Assembly (NCBI GenBank): GCA_029060725.1
Contig: JAIDTL010000134.1
Location: 18,437 to 82,436, forward strand
Reading direction: 5' to 3'
DNA from: Muribaculaceae bacterium
GTDB lineage: Bacteria > Bacteroidota > Bacteroidia > Bacteroidales > Muribaculaceae
DNA length: 64,000 nt
The notes below the pieces were generated by a model, which was not told the DNA's origin, searched no databases, and worked only from the letters and a program-made list of their open reading frames with translations. Shown here piece by piece: positions 50,081 through 59,438 of the stretch; the stretch's first letter is position 1; every line of letters begins with the position of its first letter. The translations under genes and the position numbers were made by a program.

Positions 50081-51166
50081 CTATTGGATCGTATAAGGGA
50101 ATATTTCATTTGTTCCATTAAGGTAAACCGTATATAACCAATATGTCAAGCTAAAACAAATTAGAACAATATTCAATAATACACTTGTACTTTTTTTAAA
50201 ACGTTTAGAATGTAAAATATATGGAATAACAACTATATCGAAGGCTGTAACATATAAAGCCAGGCGGAAAATAACGGTACTAGTTACACCACATAAAATT
50301 AGACATAATTCAAAAAAAAGCAATACAAATAACGCTTTGAAAAGGCTCTTATTAATAATTTTATTCGTAAATGATATGATTACTGTCAATAAAAATATCA
50401 ATCTCACACAAAGATCTGTTTTCCCTATATATGATGTATTATCATCAAGATAACCACTGTATTTAGCAACTTCACTTCCATTGAATAGACTCAGTATATT
50501 ACCAATTTGATTCAATGTAAAATAAAAAAAGATACATCCAACTATAGAAGATATCATGTATATTTTTTGTTTTTTCCCCTCAGAAACATAAACCTTATAT
50601 ACTAACCAGATCAATAATCCTCCTAAAATAATTGTTGAATGAAAAGAGATCCCTATCAGACAACCAAATATATATTTAAGATTATGTTTTGATATTAAAA
50701 ATCCGCTTAACCACAAAACATACATTACTGATGTTATTTGTCTCATTATATTTAATGAGTAACTGAATAACATCATATAAAAAAGAAAGAAGACTAACCA
50801 AATACTTATATGATTTCTTAATTTATATGTAACATCATACAAAAAATAAACATTTAGAAACTCATATATAAATAATAGAGAAGAAAAACCTGTTATATTT
50901 TTGCCTATTATGCTCGAAAAATAATAGAATGACTCAACATTTAGAACATTTTGAGAAAAAAAAACTTTAATAGAAAGATCCTTACAATTATCGTATATAT
51001 ACTTATACATTCCAGTGTCTGTACCAACATGAGTACTCCGAAATGAGGCAATGAAGCAAGGAATTAGAATGCCTAAGATTGCCCAAATATTCCATTTCTT
51101 TTTCGAATGCTGAGATTGAAATAATAATATACAACTTATAATGAAAGTTGTAAGGTATATTGCCAT
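50081..51166 (-). CDS. EpsG-family polysaccharide polymerase-like membrane protein
   Basis: ASFRSTHVGTDTGMYKYIYDNC; multiple TM segments. Confidence 0.85.
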   Translation of the reverse strand: MAIYLTTFIISCILLFQSQHSKKKWNIWAILGILIPCFIASFRSTHVGTDTGMYKYIYDNCKDLSIKVFFSQNVLNVESFYYFSSIIGKNITGFSSLLFIYEFLNVYFLYDVTYKLRNHISIWLVFFLFYMMLFSYSLNIMRQITSVMYVLWLSGFLISKHNLKYIFGCLIGISFHSTIILGGLLIWLVYKVYVSEGKKQKIYMISSIVGCIFFYFTLNQIGNILSLFNGSEVAKYSGYLDDNTSYIGKTDLCVRLIFLLTVIISFTNKIINKSLFKALFVLLFFELCLILCGVTSTVIFRLALYVTAFDIVVIPYILHSKRFKKSTSVLLNIVLICFSLTYWLYTVYLNGTNEIFPYTIQ

Positions 51167-51168
51167 CT

Positions 51169-52206
51169 TTATATGCTTTTTGCTTTTAAGATATTACTTA
51201 TTCTTGAGAAATAAGCATCAATATTCATAAATGCTATAAGATAGAGTGGATATGCAATATCGAATGACTGTATCGCTAAAAGTAACTTATATATTTTTTT
51301 CTTAATCCCATATAGTGATAACTGTTTGTAAAAAAAGATTCTCCATTGGTTAAACAAATCTCTTTTATCTTTTGACCTGCTGATTCTCAGAAGTAGTCCA
51401 ATTGTATAGCGTTCTATCTCTTTCCTAATAATGTTTTTAATATCTTTAGATATGATCATTTTATTATCAATATCTAATACATTTTTTATCCACGAATTAT
51501 CCCAGTTTAATAAAGTCTTAGAAATTGTTTTACTTCTATCGAGAGAGTCATAATTATAACAATAATTATATAATAATACGTTTTTATATAATATGTTTTT
51601 GGCTCTTAAAAAAACTTCAAGATTAAAAGCCCTATCCTCTCCTAAATTATAATGATACTTTTGATAGATAAGATCTTCAACTAAATCTCTTTTAATAACT
51701 TTACCGAAACAAGATCCAGAAATAACTTCTCTTAAAATTAGATTTCTATCATCCTCATTAACTAAATTATAAATTCTCTCATTAAGGTTATATCGTCTCT
51801 CTTTATGATTTGGATAGTTGATTTGAATATTAGTAATTAGAATATCCCAGTCTAAATTATCGGTAAATAAGTTATTTAATGAATCTGGTAGTAAATAATC
51901 ATCGGGATCTACATGCATTATATAAACTCCAGTTGCATTGCGCATTCCACTTGATCTCGCACCTGTTAATTTTTGATTTTCTTCATGTTCTATGATGGTC
52001 AAATTATTATATCTCTTTTTAAGATTATTTAAAATTTTGCCTGTTTCATCTGTTGAAGCATCATTGACTGCTATTATTTCTATTGCATAGTCTACTTTTT
52101 GATTAACAATTGACATCAAACAACGTTCTATGTACCTGCTAACATTATAACAAGGCAATATGATTGTTAGCAATGGAATATGCCTTTTGTCAGTAATATT
52201 GTTCAT
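51169..52206 (-). CDS. Glycosyltransferase family 2
   Basis: LTIILPCYNVSRYIERCLMSIV; HVDPDDYLLP. Confidence 0.92.
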   Translation of the reverse strand: MNNITDKRHIPLLTIILPCYNVSRYIERCLMSIVNQKVDYAIEIIAVNDASTDETGKILNNLKKRYNNLTIIEHEENQKLTGARSSGMRNATGVYIMHVDPDDYLLPDSLNNLFTDNLDWDILITNIQINYPNHKERRYNLNERIYNLVNEDDRNLILREVISGSCFGKVIKRDLVEDLIYQKYHYNLGEDRAFNLEVFLRAKNILYKNVLLYNYCYNYDSLDRSKTISKTLLNWDNSWIKNVLDIDNKMIISKDIKNIIRKEIERYTIGLLLRISRSKDKRDLFNQWRIFFYKQLSLYGIKKKIYKLLLAIQSFDIAYPLYLIAFMNIDAYFSRISNILKAKSI

Positions 52207-52223
52207 AATAAAAAATAGAGCTT

Positions 52224-53042
52224 TTAATTATCTATAAAATAACATTTAACTATATGATTTGTAATATTATCTAAATCTGGAAGATTATTATAATCAATAC
52301 CATATAGACATCTTAGATAATGATCGTAATTTTGGGGTACTGGCAAGGTATATTCTTCAAATAATACATACTGAACTTCCTTAATATCATCTTTATATCG
52401 CTCCTTTATGAATCCACATCCAAGACAATGCCTTAATTTTTTTGTTTTATAAAACAGATTCCCAGTTCTTATTATCGGGAATATAATATTAAGAAAAGAG
52501 AAACGTAAGATCCCTATTAAGAATCTTCGAATTAATGGATTTTTAATTAATGCCTGAGGTAGTATTAGTTTATTCCAGAACCCTCCGCATATTTTCCATA
52601 ATTTCTTAGAATAAGATGGTTCAATACAAAAAATGTCAATAAAACATCCATTATATTTATTATTTATATCATTGTTGTTGTTTTCTTTGACAATAGAATG
52701 TAAATCTCTTAATTTTGCATATGGATGTAAATAGTTCGGATCATTCTTATCAGTCTGTAAAATAAATTGCGGATGATTCTCCTTGGAAAGAACATTGATA
52801 AGTTTTCGATAGTCCTGTCTTTGTAATTCAATGTCCACATCATCATCCCACGGTATAAAGCCCCTATGTCTTACAGCACCTAAACAAGACCCTGATGATA
52901 ACCAATATTTTATTCCATTTTCCTGACAGATTTTATCTATGTATTTAAGCATATCTAACATCCTTAGTTGGATCCTTCTTAAATCGGACCCATCTGGATT
53001 GAACCTCGCTCTTAAGCTAGCTTGAAGTTTTGCATCGATCAT
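52224..53042 (-). CDS. LicD-family phosphotransferase
   Basis: IKYWLSSGSCLGAVRHRGFIPWDDDVDIEL. Confidence 0.95.
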   Translation of the reverse strand: MIDAKLQASLRARFNPDGSDLRRIQLRMLDMLKYIDKICQENGIKYWLSSGSCLGAVRHRGFIPWDDDVDIELQRQDYRKLINVLSKENHPQFILQTDKNDPNYLHPYAKLRDLHSIVKENNNNDINNKYNGCFIDIFCIEPSYSKKLWKICGGFWNKLILPQALIKNPLIRRFLIGILRFSFLNIIFPIIRTGNLFYKTKKLRHCLGCGFIKERYKDDIKEVQYVLFEEYTLPVPQNYDHYLRCLYGIDYNNLPDLDNITNHIVKCYFIDN

Positions 53043-53066
53043 AAATAAAAGGGTATTAACAACAAT

Positions 53067-54203
53067 TTATTTTTGTAGATATTCCATAAATAAATTCTTT
53101 AATCCTCCGTTGCAGTTTTGTGGGCCCGTTATTTCCCATCGGTCGTTCCCTTCAACAAATATTGGTCCATCTGGACCTATCGCTATATCCCAACCAATTG
53201 ACTGTATTTGAGGAAGCACACTGTGCAATCTTACGGCTTGCTCTTTACACTTGTCAAAATACGGAATGGTAATATCTTTGAAAAGAATAAGACTGTCAGG
53301 ATGACGATCTACTTTTGTGCCATATTCCGGTTTATAGAAACCATGTCTGTTTAAATTACCGTTAGACAAATTAATTCCGACTGCTATTCCACCTTTAGAA
53401 GTATTATCAACAAATGATTTTCCTGTTCCTATTCGTATAATTGAGGGGAAAACATCAATCTTGCCTGTTCGTTGATGTCTAATTGTCACTAAACGTAAGG
53501 TGTTTAATGATGATGGATGAAGATTTGCAATTGCTTCATGTTGTTTAACTGTTCGTTGTAATATGTAACGGTCTGACTCTAATATTCTGATTACTTCTTC
53601 AATCGAGGTAGACTCTCCATTTATAATAAATTTATCGGATGATACTATTAAATGTGATATTCCAGCTCCACATTGGCCATCGAATGGTTTTATGAAAAGA
53701 TCATCATTGTGCAAATTTCTTAAAAAAATCTTTGTTGGAATTGTTTCTTTAGATCTTGTATCATAGATTCCAGTGTTTTCACTGATTCCAATATTTTCTG
53801 GAGTCGTAACACCCATATACTGCGTAAACATTCCAAATAAAAACTTATCCTTCAAAATGATTACTTCCGATGGAATATTCATGTTGAGGCTATCCCGGAT
53901 TCTTGCAAATGTCGCGTAATGAAGATAAGTACTCCTCTCGTTCTTATCCTTTACATCTAATCCATAAGAAAAATAATATTCATTTGGATAACCATATTTA
54001 ATAGTTTGAATAAGTTGTTCAATCCATATCTTTACTTTCTTTTTCTTTCCCTTTTCGGGATAATATGATCTCCCGTTACAGTAGTTTTTCCCTAAGAAAA
54101 GAAAACTAAACAAGTTATATGGTCGTATTAAGATATTGAATTTTGCCCTTTGAATAAATTCTATGAGTTTTATGCTTCGTTTTTTTTTGTTTTGTACTAA
54201 CAT
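53067..54203 (-). CDS. Sugar-transfer-associated ATP-grasp protein
   Basis: DDLFIKPFDGQCGAGISHL; PIFVEGNDRWEITGPQ. Confidence 0.85.
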   Translation of the reverse strand: MLVQNKKKRSIKLIEFIQRAKFNILIRPYNLFSFLFLGKNYCNGRSYYPEKGKKKKVKIWIEQLIQTIKYGYPNEYYFSYGLDVKDKNERSTYLHYATFARIRDSLNMNIPSEVIILKDKFLFGMFTQYMGVTTPENIGISENTGIYDTRSKETIPTKIFLRNLHNDDLFIKPFDGQCGAGISHLIVSSDKFIINGESTSIEEVIRILESDRYILQRTVKQHEAIANLHPSSLNTLRLVTIRHQRTGKIDVFPSIIRIGTGKSFVDNTSKGGIAVGINLSNGNLNRHGFYKPEYGTKVDRHPDSLILFKDITIPYFDKCKEQAVRLHSVLPQIQSIGWDIAIGPDGPIFVEGNDRWEITGPQNCNGGLKNLFMEYLQK

Positions 54204-54274
54204 AGATACTGATGTTTAATAATACAGAAATAAAGAATTATCTCTTATTTTTTGATTTTATTAATACATTATAC

Positions 54275-55723
54275 TTAGTTTCTTTTGAAAAGTTCTAGTA
54301 TTAATTTATATAAAGATTTATTGAATATTAATGTGCCCAATATATACAATAAAATATAAATCATAAAGCCACTTAATAAACCTAACCATATGTTCTCTGG
54401 ATGGATAAACCGCATAAACATTTCTGATAGTATATACACCCCTAACGATAAAATAAGGTTTGGAAATATATCAGAGAATTGTTGATGATATTTATATCCG
54501 AAAATACGATGAGTGAATATCATATTTAGAATGTATGATACCATTCCAAAAGCAGCTATTGACCATAATAAGACAAAGAGACCAAACTTAACGAAAAACA
54601 ATATCATCGCTACTCCTATGAGTCTTTTAATCGTCTGTAGTATCAGGTATATTTTCCCTTCGCCAATAGATCGAAATATTTCAACATTAGCCATATTTAG
54701 AGGAGAAAACATACCAGCCACACATAAAATTTGGAACATCGGAATTGATTCATTCCATTTATTCGTAAAAAGAATTGGAAATATATATGGCGCTACTAAG
54801 ATTAATAGTAGCATTAAAGGAAATGTAAGAAATGTTATAATCTGGATATTCTTGCGTACTAATCTTATGTGTCTCTCTCGGTCATCAACAATGGTTGAAT
54901 ATATAGGGAATAAAACAGCATTAAGAACTGAAGCTGTGCCTTCAACGGGAACCGCTTCTAATTTTTTTGCTTGTGAATAATAACCTAAGTCTGAAATTGA
55001 GAACGATTTTCCAATTAAAAAAGACTGAAGATTCAAATATAATGTATTACATACGGAGGATATAGATATATAGGCTCCAAACTTAAACATATTTCTGAAT
55101 GATTCCCAACTATATTGGAATTTAGGTTTCCAATCAGTAACGCTCCATAATAAGATTGCCCCTACTATTGAAGATGTAATCGCTTGCCATACTAATGACC
55201 ATACACCAAAACCATTTAAAGCCAATAAAATTCCTACCATAGCTGCTATAAGTGTTGCAGATATTGTTCTTATAGCTAAGATATTAAATTGTAGAAATTT
55301 CATTAATCGAGATGTTTGCACTATACAAAAAGAGTTTACTATCAGTATAATGCTTTCTACTCGTAAAAGATCTGTAAGAGCAGGGCGATCAAAATACTTA
55401 GCAATAGCAGGTGCTAAGACATACAGGAAAACAACCAAAAATATGGATACGATAAGATTCCAATAGAATACAGTGTTGTAGTCTACCTCTGTTACATTCT
55501 TTCTTTGTATCAATGCTGAATTGAAACCACTTTCCGTAATTACGTTCGCTACAGATATGAATACGCTAAGAAGTCCGATTATTCCGAAATCATTTGGGGT
55601 CAATAACCTTGCAAGTATAATATTAGATCCAAAAGAAATTATAAGTGAACCGTACTTTTGTATTGCATTCCATATAATAGCGGATAGGGCTTTTCTCTTG
55701 AAATTTTTATGCTGTTCCGGCAT
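54275..55723 (-). CDS. Polysaccharide flippase (Wzx/MOP superfamily)
   Basis: FGSNIILARLLTPNDFGIIGLLSVFISVANVITESGFNSALIQR. Confidence 0.93.
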   Translation of the reverse strand: MPEQHKNFKRKALSAIIWNAIQKYGSLIISFGSNIILARLLTPNDFGIIGLLSVFISVANVITESGFNSALIQRKNVTEVDYNTVFYWNLIVSIFLVVFLYVLAPAIAKYFDRPALTDLLRVESIILIVNSFCIVQTSRLMKFLQFNILAIRTISATLIAAMVGILLALNGFGVWSLVWQAITSSIVGAILLWSVTDWKPKFQYSWESFRNMFKFGAYISISSVCNTLYLNLQSFLIGKSFSISDLGYYSQAKKLEAVPVEGTASVLNAVLFPIYSTIVDDRERHIRLVRKNIQIITFLTFPLMLLLILVAPYIFPILFTNKWNESIPMFQILCVAGMFSPLNMANVEIFRSIGEGKIYLILQTIKRLIGVAMILFFVKFGLFVLLWSIAAFGMVSYILNMIFTHRIFGYKYHQQFSDIFPNLILSLGVYILSEMFMRFIHPENIWLGLLSGFMIYILLYILGTLIFNKSLYKLILELFKRN

Positions 55724-55816
55724 ATGAATGAGACTGATTAGTATATATCTTCCATGCGATATATCTAAAGGACGTTGTTTGTTCTAACGCTTGGCTCTAT
55801 GATAAATATTGATTTC

Positions 55817-56764
55817 TTATATCCAAAAACGCTCTTTAGGATAAGACATGGGAATCTGTGGACAATTATCACCAACACTTTCCATGATTTTCATTGCCCA
55901 ATATAGATCCGTCAATGCTATTCCTCCATTATATACAAGTATACGCTCTTCATCGTTTTCTCTACCAGTAATTTTGTTGTTGGCAACATCCGTGATTCTG
56001 TACATACGCGGTTTAAATTGCTCGAAATATCTATATTTCTTTACGTGTTCGATATCATCTACAAATATTTTGTCGAAGACAAGATCACAGTTCTGGAAGC
56101 CAGATGTATGTACCGGGATGATTGTACAACCATTTGGATAAGTTTCGACTGGAGCAAGTTCTTTGTGTGCAAAACTCACGCAAGATACTATTATGTCTGA
56201 ATGGAACATATCTTCGAGATTTTCACAAATCTCAAAATTTAAAAATTTATGGTCTTTGAATTCCTCAATGAAGAGTTCTGCTTGGTTCTTGTAACGCATT
56301 ACCTTTATCGTCATGGGACGTTCAAGCTTATTCGAGTAAAAAAGCATGAATGTTCTGGCTGTAAGCCCCAAACCATATAAAGCCAATGTCTTTGCATTTT
56401 TTTTTGCGAAGTTGATCGCATTGTATGCAGCGCACGCACCTGTTCGCATGGTGGTAATGTAGGTTCCATCCATTACGGCCAAGAGTCCATGATCAGTTAG
56501 ACTTTGCAACATAATGTTAGAATTGCGTGCCGGTATCCCTTCTGCATCATCGACATTTCTTGTTATAAATTTTACTCCTGCTATGTTATACTTTGGCAAT
56601 ACACACGGCATAGTCATATAACGTCCGGTTTCTCCTTGCCATATGCTGATTTTTGCTGCCAAAAGGAATTCATCCTGCTCTTCCCAAACCTTAGCAGTCC
56701 AGTCATACATCTCTGCCAAAGGAATATTTAGATTCTTGATTGTATCGAAATCTATTATCTTCAT
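55817..56764 (-). CDS. Ornithine cyclodeaminase/mu-crystallin family protein
   Basis: LLAVMDGTYITTMRTGACAAYNA; TLALYGLGLTARTFML. Confidence 0.85.
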   Translation of the reverse strand: MKIIDFDTIKNLNIPLAEMYDWTAKVWEEQDEFLLAAKISIWQGETGRYMTMPCVLPKYNIAGVKFITRNVDDAEGIPARNSNIMLQSLTDHGLLAVMDGTYITTMRTGACAAYNAINFAKKNAKTLALYGLGLTARTFMLFYSNKLERPMTIKVMRYKNQAELFIEEFKDHKFLNFEICENLEDMFHSDIIVSCVSFAHKELAPVETYPNGCTIIPVHTSGFQNCDLVFDKIFVDDIEHVKKYRYFEQFKPRMYRITDVANNKITGRENDEERILVYNGGIALTDLYWAMKIMESVGDNCPQIPMSYPKERFWI

Positions 56765-56768
56765 TGTT

Positions 56769-58580
56769 CTATAGTTTTCTTAGTGCTTGGATTAATTTTC
56801 TATTGTCCTCTCGATTTCTTATAGCTATACGAATATATTGCTTTCCTTCGGGAAATCCTTTCTTCGAACTGCAGTCTTTTATGAGGATGTTGTATTCAGT
56901 TATAAGTTTCAGTGCGAGTTCATGAGCCGTCATATTTCCTGTTAGTTCACATAAAAAATAGTTGGCCTGCGATGGAATGACTCTCAGGAAGGGTATTCCC
57001 TGCAGTTCCTTTAGGAAGATGTCCCTTTCGTGCCTGAATTTTTCACATGCGTGGGCATAGTCCTTCTCATATTTGCCGTAAATCTGCATGTAGAACTCAG
57101 CGAAAGAGTTGATGTTCCAAATCGCCACATCCTTCTTCATGCGGGAGATCAAATCTTCATCGGATGATGCAAGTACACCCAAGCGAAGACCCGGAACTCC
57201 GTATGATTTCGATATGCTCTTCATCACGCACAGGGTCGGATAAGCCTCCAGAATCTCGTTTCTCAACAGGGTGTTATCAAATCCTCCATCAGAGAAATCG
57301 ACGAAGGATTCGTCGATAATAAGGCGTATACCCTTCTTCTTCGTCCATTCTGAAAGTCTCAGTACATCCGAAAGAGGAATGAAGTTTCCTGAAGGATTGT
57401 CGGGATTCACCACCAAAAGGGACTTGATGTCTTTGGCGCTGAAGAACTCCATCAAATCATCAGCTGTATATAAAAAGTCTTCATTGCTTGGATGATATAT
57501 CACCAGGGATTCCGGATTGTGACGATTAGGATATTCCTCAAAAGTCGGATATATCACTCCGAGTTTTCCTTCATGACCCTCCATCAGGCTCTTTATAAGC
57601 TCAGCAGCTCCGTTCCCGACGACTGTATATTTCTGCTTGATGCCGAAATACTTTCCCGCAAGCAGTGAGTTCACTCCCATTCCGGAGGGGTAGTCACGAA
57701 GCAGAGGTTCGAAATTCGCCTTCATCTCTTCAATCATTCTCTTTCTCGGGAAATAGGGATTGACGAGATAGCAGAAGTCAAGAAGACCGGGATAGCGCCA
57801 GTAGCCACCGAAACTGTGCTGCAGTTTTTTCAGCTTTTCTTCCGGAGTGGCGAAGATGGTCTCCGCAATACGGAGATCCTGTACGTCGTCAATCTCATAC
57901 CACGGTGCATTCCCGATTGGAAGGGCCTTTATGTTGGCTGTATCGATGAGTGTTATAACGCGAAGCACCTGTTCGTAATACTCGTTTTCTCCGAGTACCT
58001 TGATATAGGCCTCGAGGAACGGAAGGTAATGGTTCTTGCAGAATTCCTTGGTGAACTTGTAAACGTTGACAGTCTTGTAGTAGAAAGGCACATCTTCGTA
58101 TTTGAAAGCCTTCTTGGGAATGAAGTTGACTATGTTGTTCTCATCGTCTATCCTCACCATTGTTCCATCCATCCATGTCTGGTATTTGGCAACCAGAGCC
58201 ACATTTGGATATTCTGCATTCACTGCAGCAGACAGAATGCTGTCATCGAAGATGAGGTCACTTTCAAGAAGAAGGGTATCCTCTTCGGCCATATAGCCTC
58301 GGGCCAGCCAAAGCGAGTAGATATTGTTGGTCTTGTCATAAATCGGATTGTCAACAAAAACTATAGGTCTGTCTGGATATTTTTTATTCAGGTAGTTACG
58401 GAGTTTTTCTCCCTCATAACCTGTGACAATAACTATTCTGTCAAGATTCAAAGTCTCAAGTTGGCCGAGCATTCGATCTATGAGACGGACTCCGTTTACC
58501 TCAAGCATACACTTGGTGTTGTCTGCGGTAAACTCACCCAATCGTCGACCCATGCCGGCTGCTAATATTATGGCTTGCAT
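56769..58580 (-). CDS. Fusion: LicC-like sugar/choline-phosphate cytidylyltransferase + class I/II aminotransferase (HisC/CobD-like)
   Basis: N-term AIILAAGMGRRLGEFTADNTKCMLEVNG; C-term VVNPDNPSGNF, IIDESFVDFS, KSISKSYGVPGLRLG. Confidence 0.9.
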   Translation of the reverse strand: MQAIILAAGMGRRLGEFTADNTKCMLEVNGVRLIDRMLGQLETLNLDRIVIVTGYEGEKLRNYLNKKYPDRPIVFVDNPIYDKTNNIYSLWLARGYMAEEDTLLLESDLIFDDSILSAAVNAEYPNVALVAKYQTWMDGTMVRIDDENNIVNFIPKKAFKYEDVPFYYKTVNVYKFTKEFCKNHYLPFLEAYIKVLGENEYYEQVLRVITLIDTANIKALPIGNAPWYEIDDVQDLRIAETIFATPEEKLKKLQHSFGGYWRYPGLLDFCYLVNPYFPRKRMIEEMKANFEPLLRDYPSGMGVNSLLAGKYFGIKQKYTVVGNGAAELIKSLMEGHEGKLGVIYPTFEEYPNRHNPESLVIYHPSNEDFLYTADDLMEFFSAKDIKSLLVVNPDNPSGNFIPLSDVLRLSEWTKKKGIRLIIDESFVDFSDGGFDNTLLRNEILEAYPTLCVMKSISKSYGVPGLRLGVLASSDEDLISRMKKDVAIWNINSFAEFYMQIYGKYEKDYAHACEKFRHERDIFLKELQGIPFLRVIPSQANYFLCELTGNMTAHELALKLITEYNILIKDCSSKKGFPEGKQYIRIAIRNREDNRKLIQALRKL

Positions 58581-58616
58581 GAAAAATATTTCTTAGTTGA
58601 GGGTGTATGTAAAAAG

Positions 58617-58693
58617 AGCGATGGCAAAGCCGGAGGTGAATATATATGAATGTGTGGATATGAAGCCCTCCTGGCTTGCCATGCGCGGTATGT
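58617..58693. repeat. ~77-bp repeat copy 1 flanking GIY-YIG gene
   Basis: AGCGATGGCAAAGCCGGAGGTGAATAT...GGATATGAAGCCCTCCTGGCTTGCCATGCGC. Confidence 0.85.
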
Positions 58694-58744
58694 GAACGAT
58701 TAACGATGAACGATAACTTATCAACGATAATGATGAACGATTTA

Positions 58745-58765
58745 GGACACACGAGCCGTGTGTCC
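58745..58765. repeat. Hairpin GGACACAC-GAGCC-GTGTGTCC
   Basis: 8-bp perfect stem followed by CTACAAGG. Confidence 0.7.
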
Positions 58766-58778
58766 CTACAAGGTAAAT

Positions 58779-59258
58779 TTACAGTCCAACTTCATCACCA
58801 TAGTCGTATGGCATGAAGATGTGGAAGGTTTTCCAGCAGTTGGGGAAATTTTGTAGAGTTAGGTCTATTGCAGGATGATTATAATGGTATTTTTCCGGAC
58901 CGGAGTTAATCTGGGGCTTTTGACGGAATATCATGGCATCTTGTATCCATACACGAGTATCGTCAGAATAATCTTCCATTGGGACTATACCATAGCATAC
59001 ATGCTCTACGCCCCCTGCTTTTCTTACGAAATCTTCATAGTGTTCGTGTTGTTTCGGATGGTCTGGAGTGCCGTTGTGGCGCTCATTTACATTTTGGGTC
59101 TCACCAATGTATAGTACGTCTTTAATCTCAGCTATTCCACTGGAGGAATCGTAGTCGCAACTATATACTACGTATATTCCGGGGATATGAGGTAGATATG
59201 CCTTGTCACAGTCAAGATAAACTCCTTGTTCTTGACTTATTGTAAATTTTGTTGCCAT
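58779..59258 (-). CDS. GIY-YIG domain protein
   Basis: PGIYVVYSCDYD...DVLYIGETQNVNERH. Confidence 0.88.
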   Translation of the reverse strand: MATKFTISQEQGVYLDCDKAYLPHIPGIYVVYSCDYDSSSGIAEIKDVLYIGETQNVNERHNGTPDHPKQHEHYEDFVRKAGGVEHVCYGIVPMEDYSDDTRVWIQDAMIFRQKPQINSGPEKYHYNHPAIDLTLQNFPNCWKTFHIFMPYDYGDEVGL

Positions 59259-59318
59259 CTAAGTTAATAATTAACTATAAACGATGAACGATAATAAAGA
59301 TGATTAAATTAGTTGAAG

Positions 59319-59395
59319 AGCGATGGCAGAGCCGGAGATGAATATGTGTGGATGTGTGGATATGAAGGTCCTCCTGGCTTGCCATGCGCTGTGAT
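59319..59395. repeat. ~77-bp repeat copy 2 flanking GIY-YIG gene (direct orientation)
   Basis: AGCGATGGCAGAGCCGGAGATGAATAT...GGATATGAAGGTCCTCCTGGCTTGCCATGCGC. Confidence 0.85.
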
Positions 59396-59438
59396 AAATT
59401 ATGTATAATAGGAATGACTTTTTAAGGTAATGATATTT

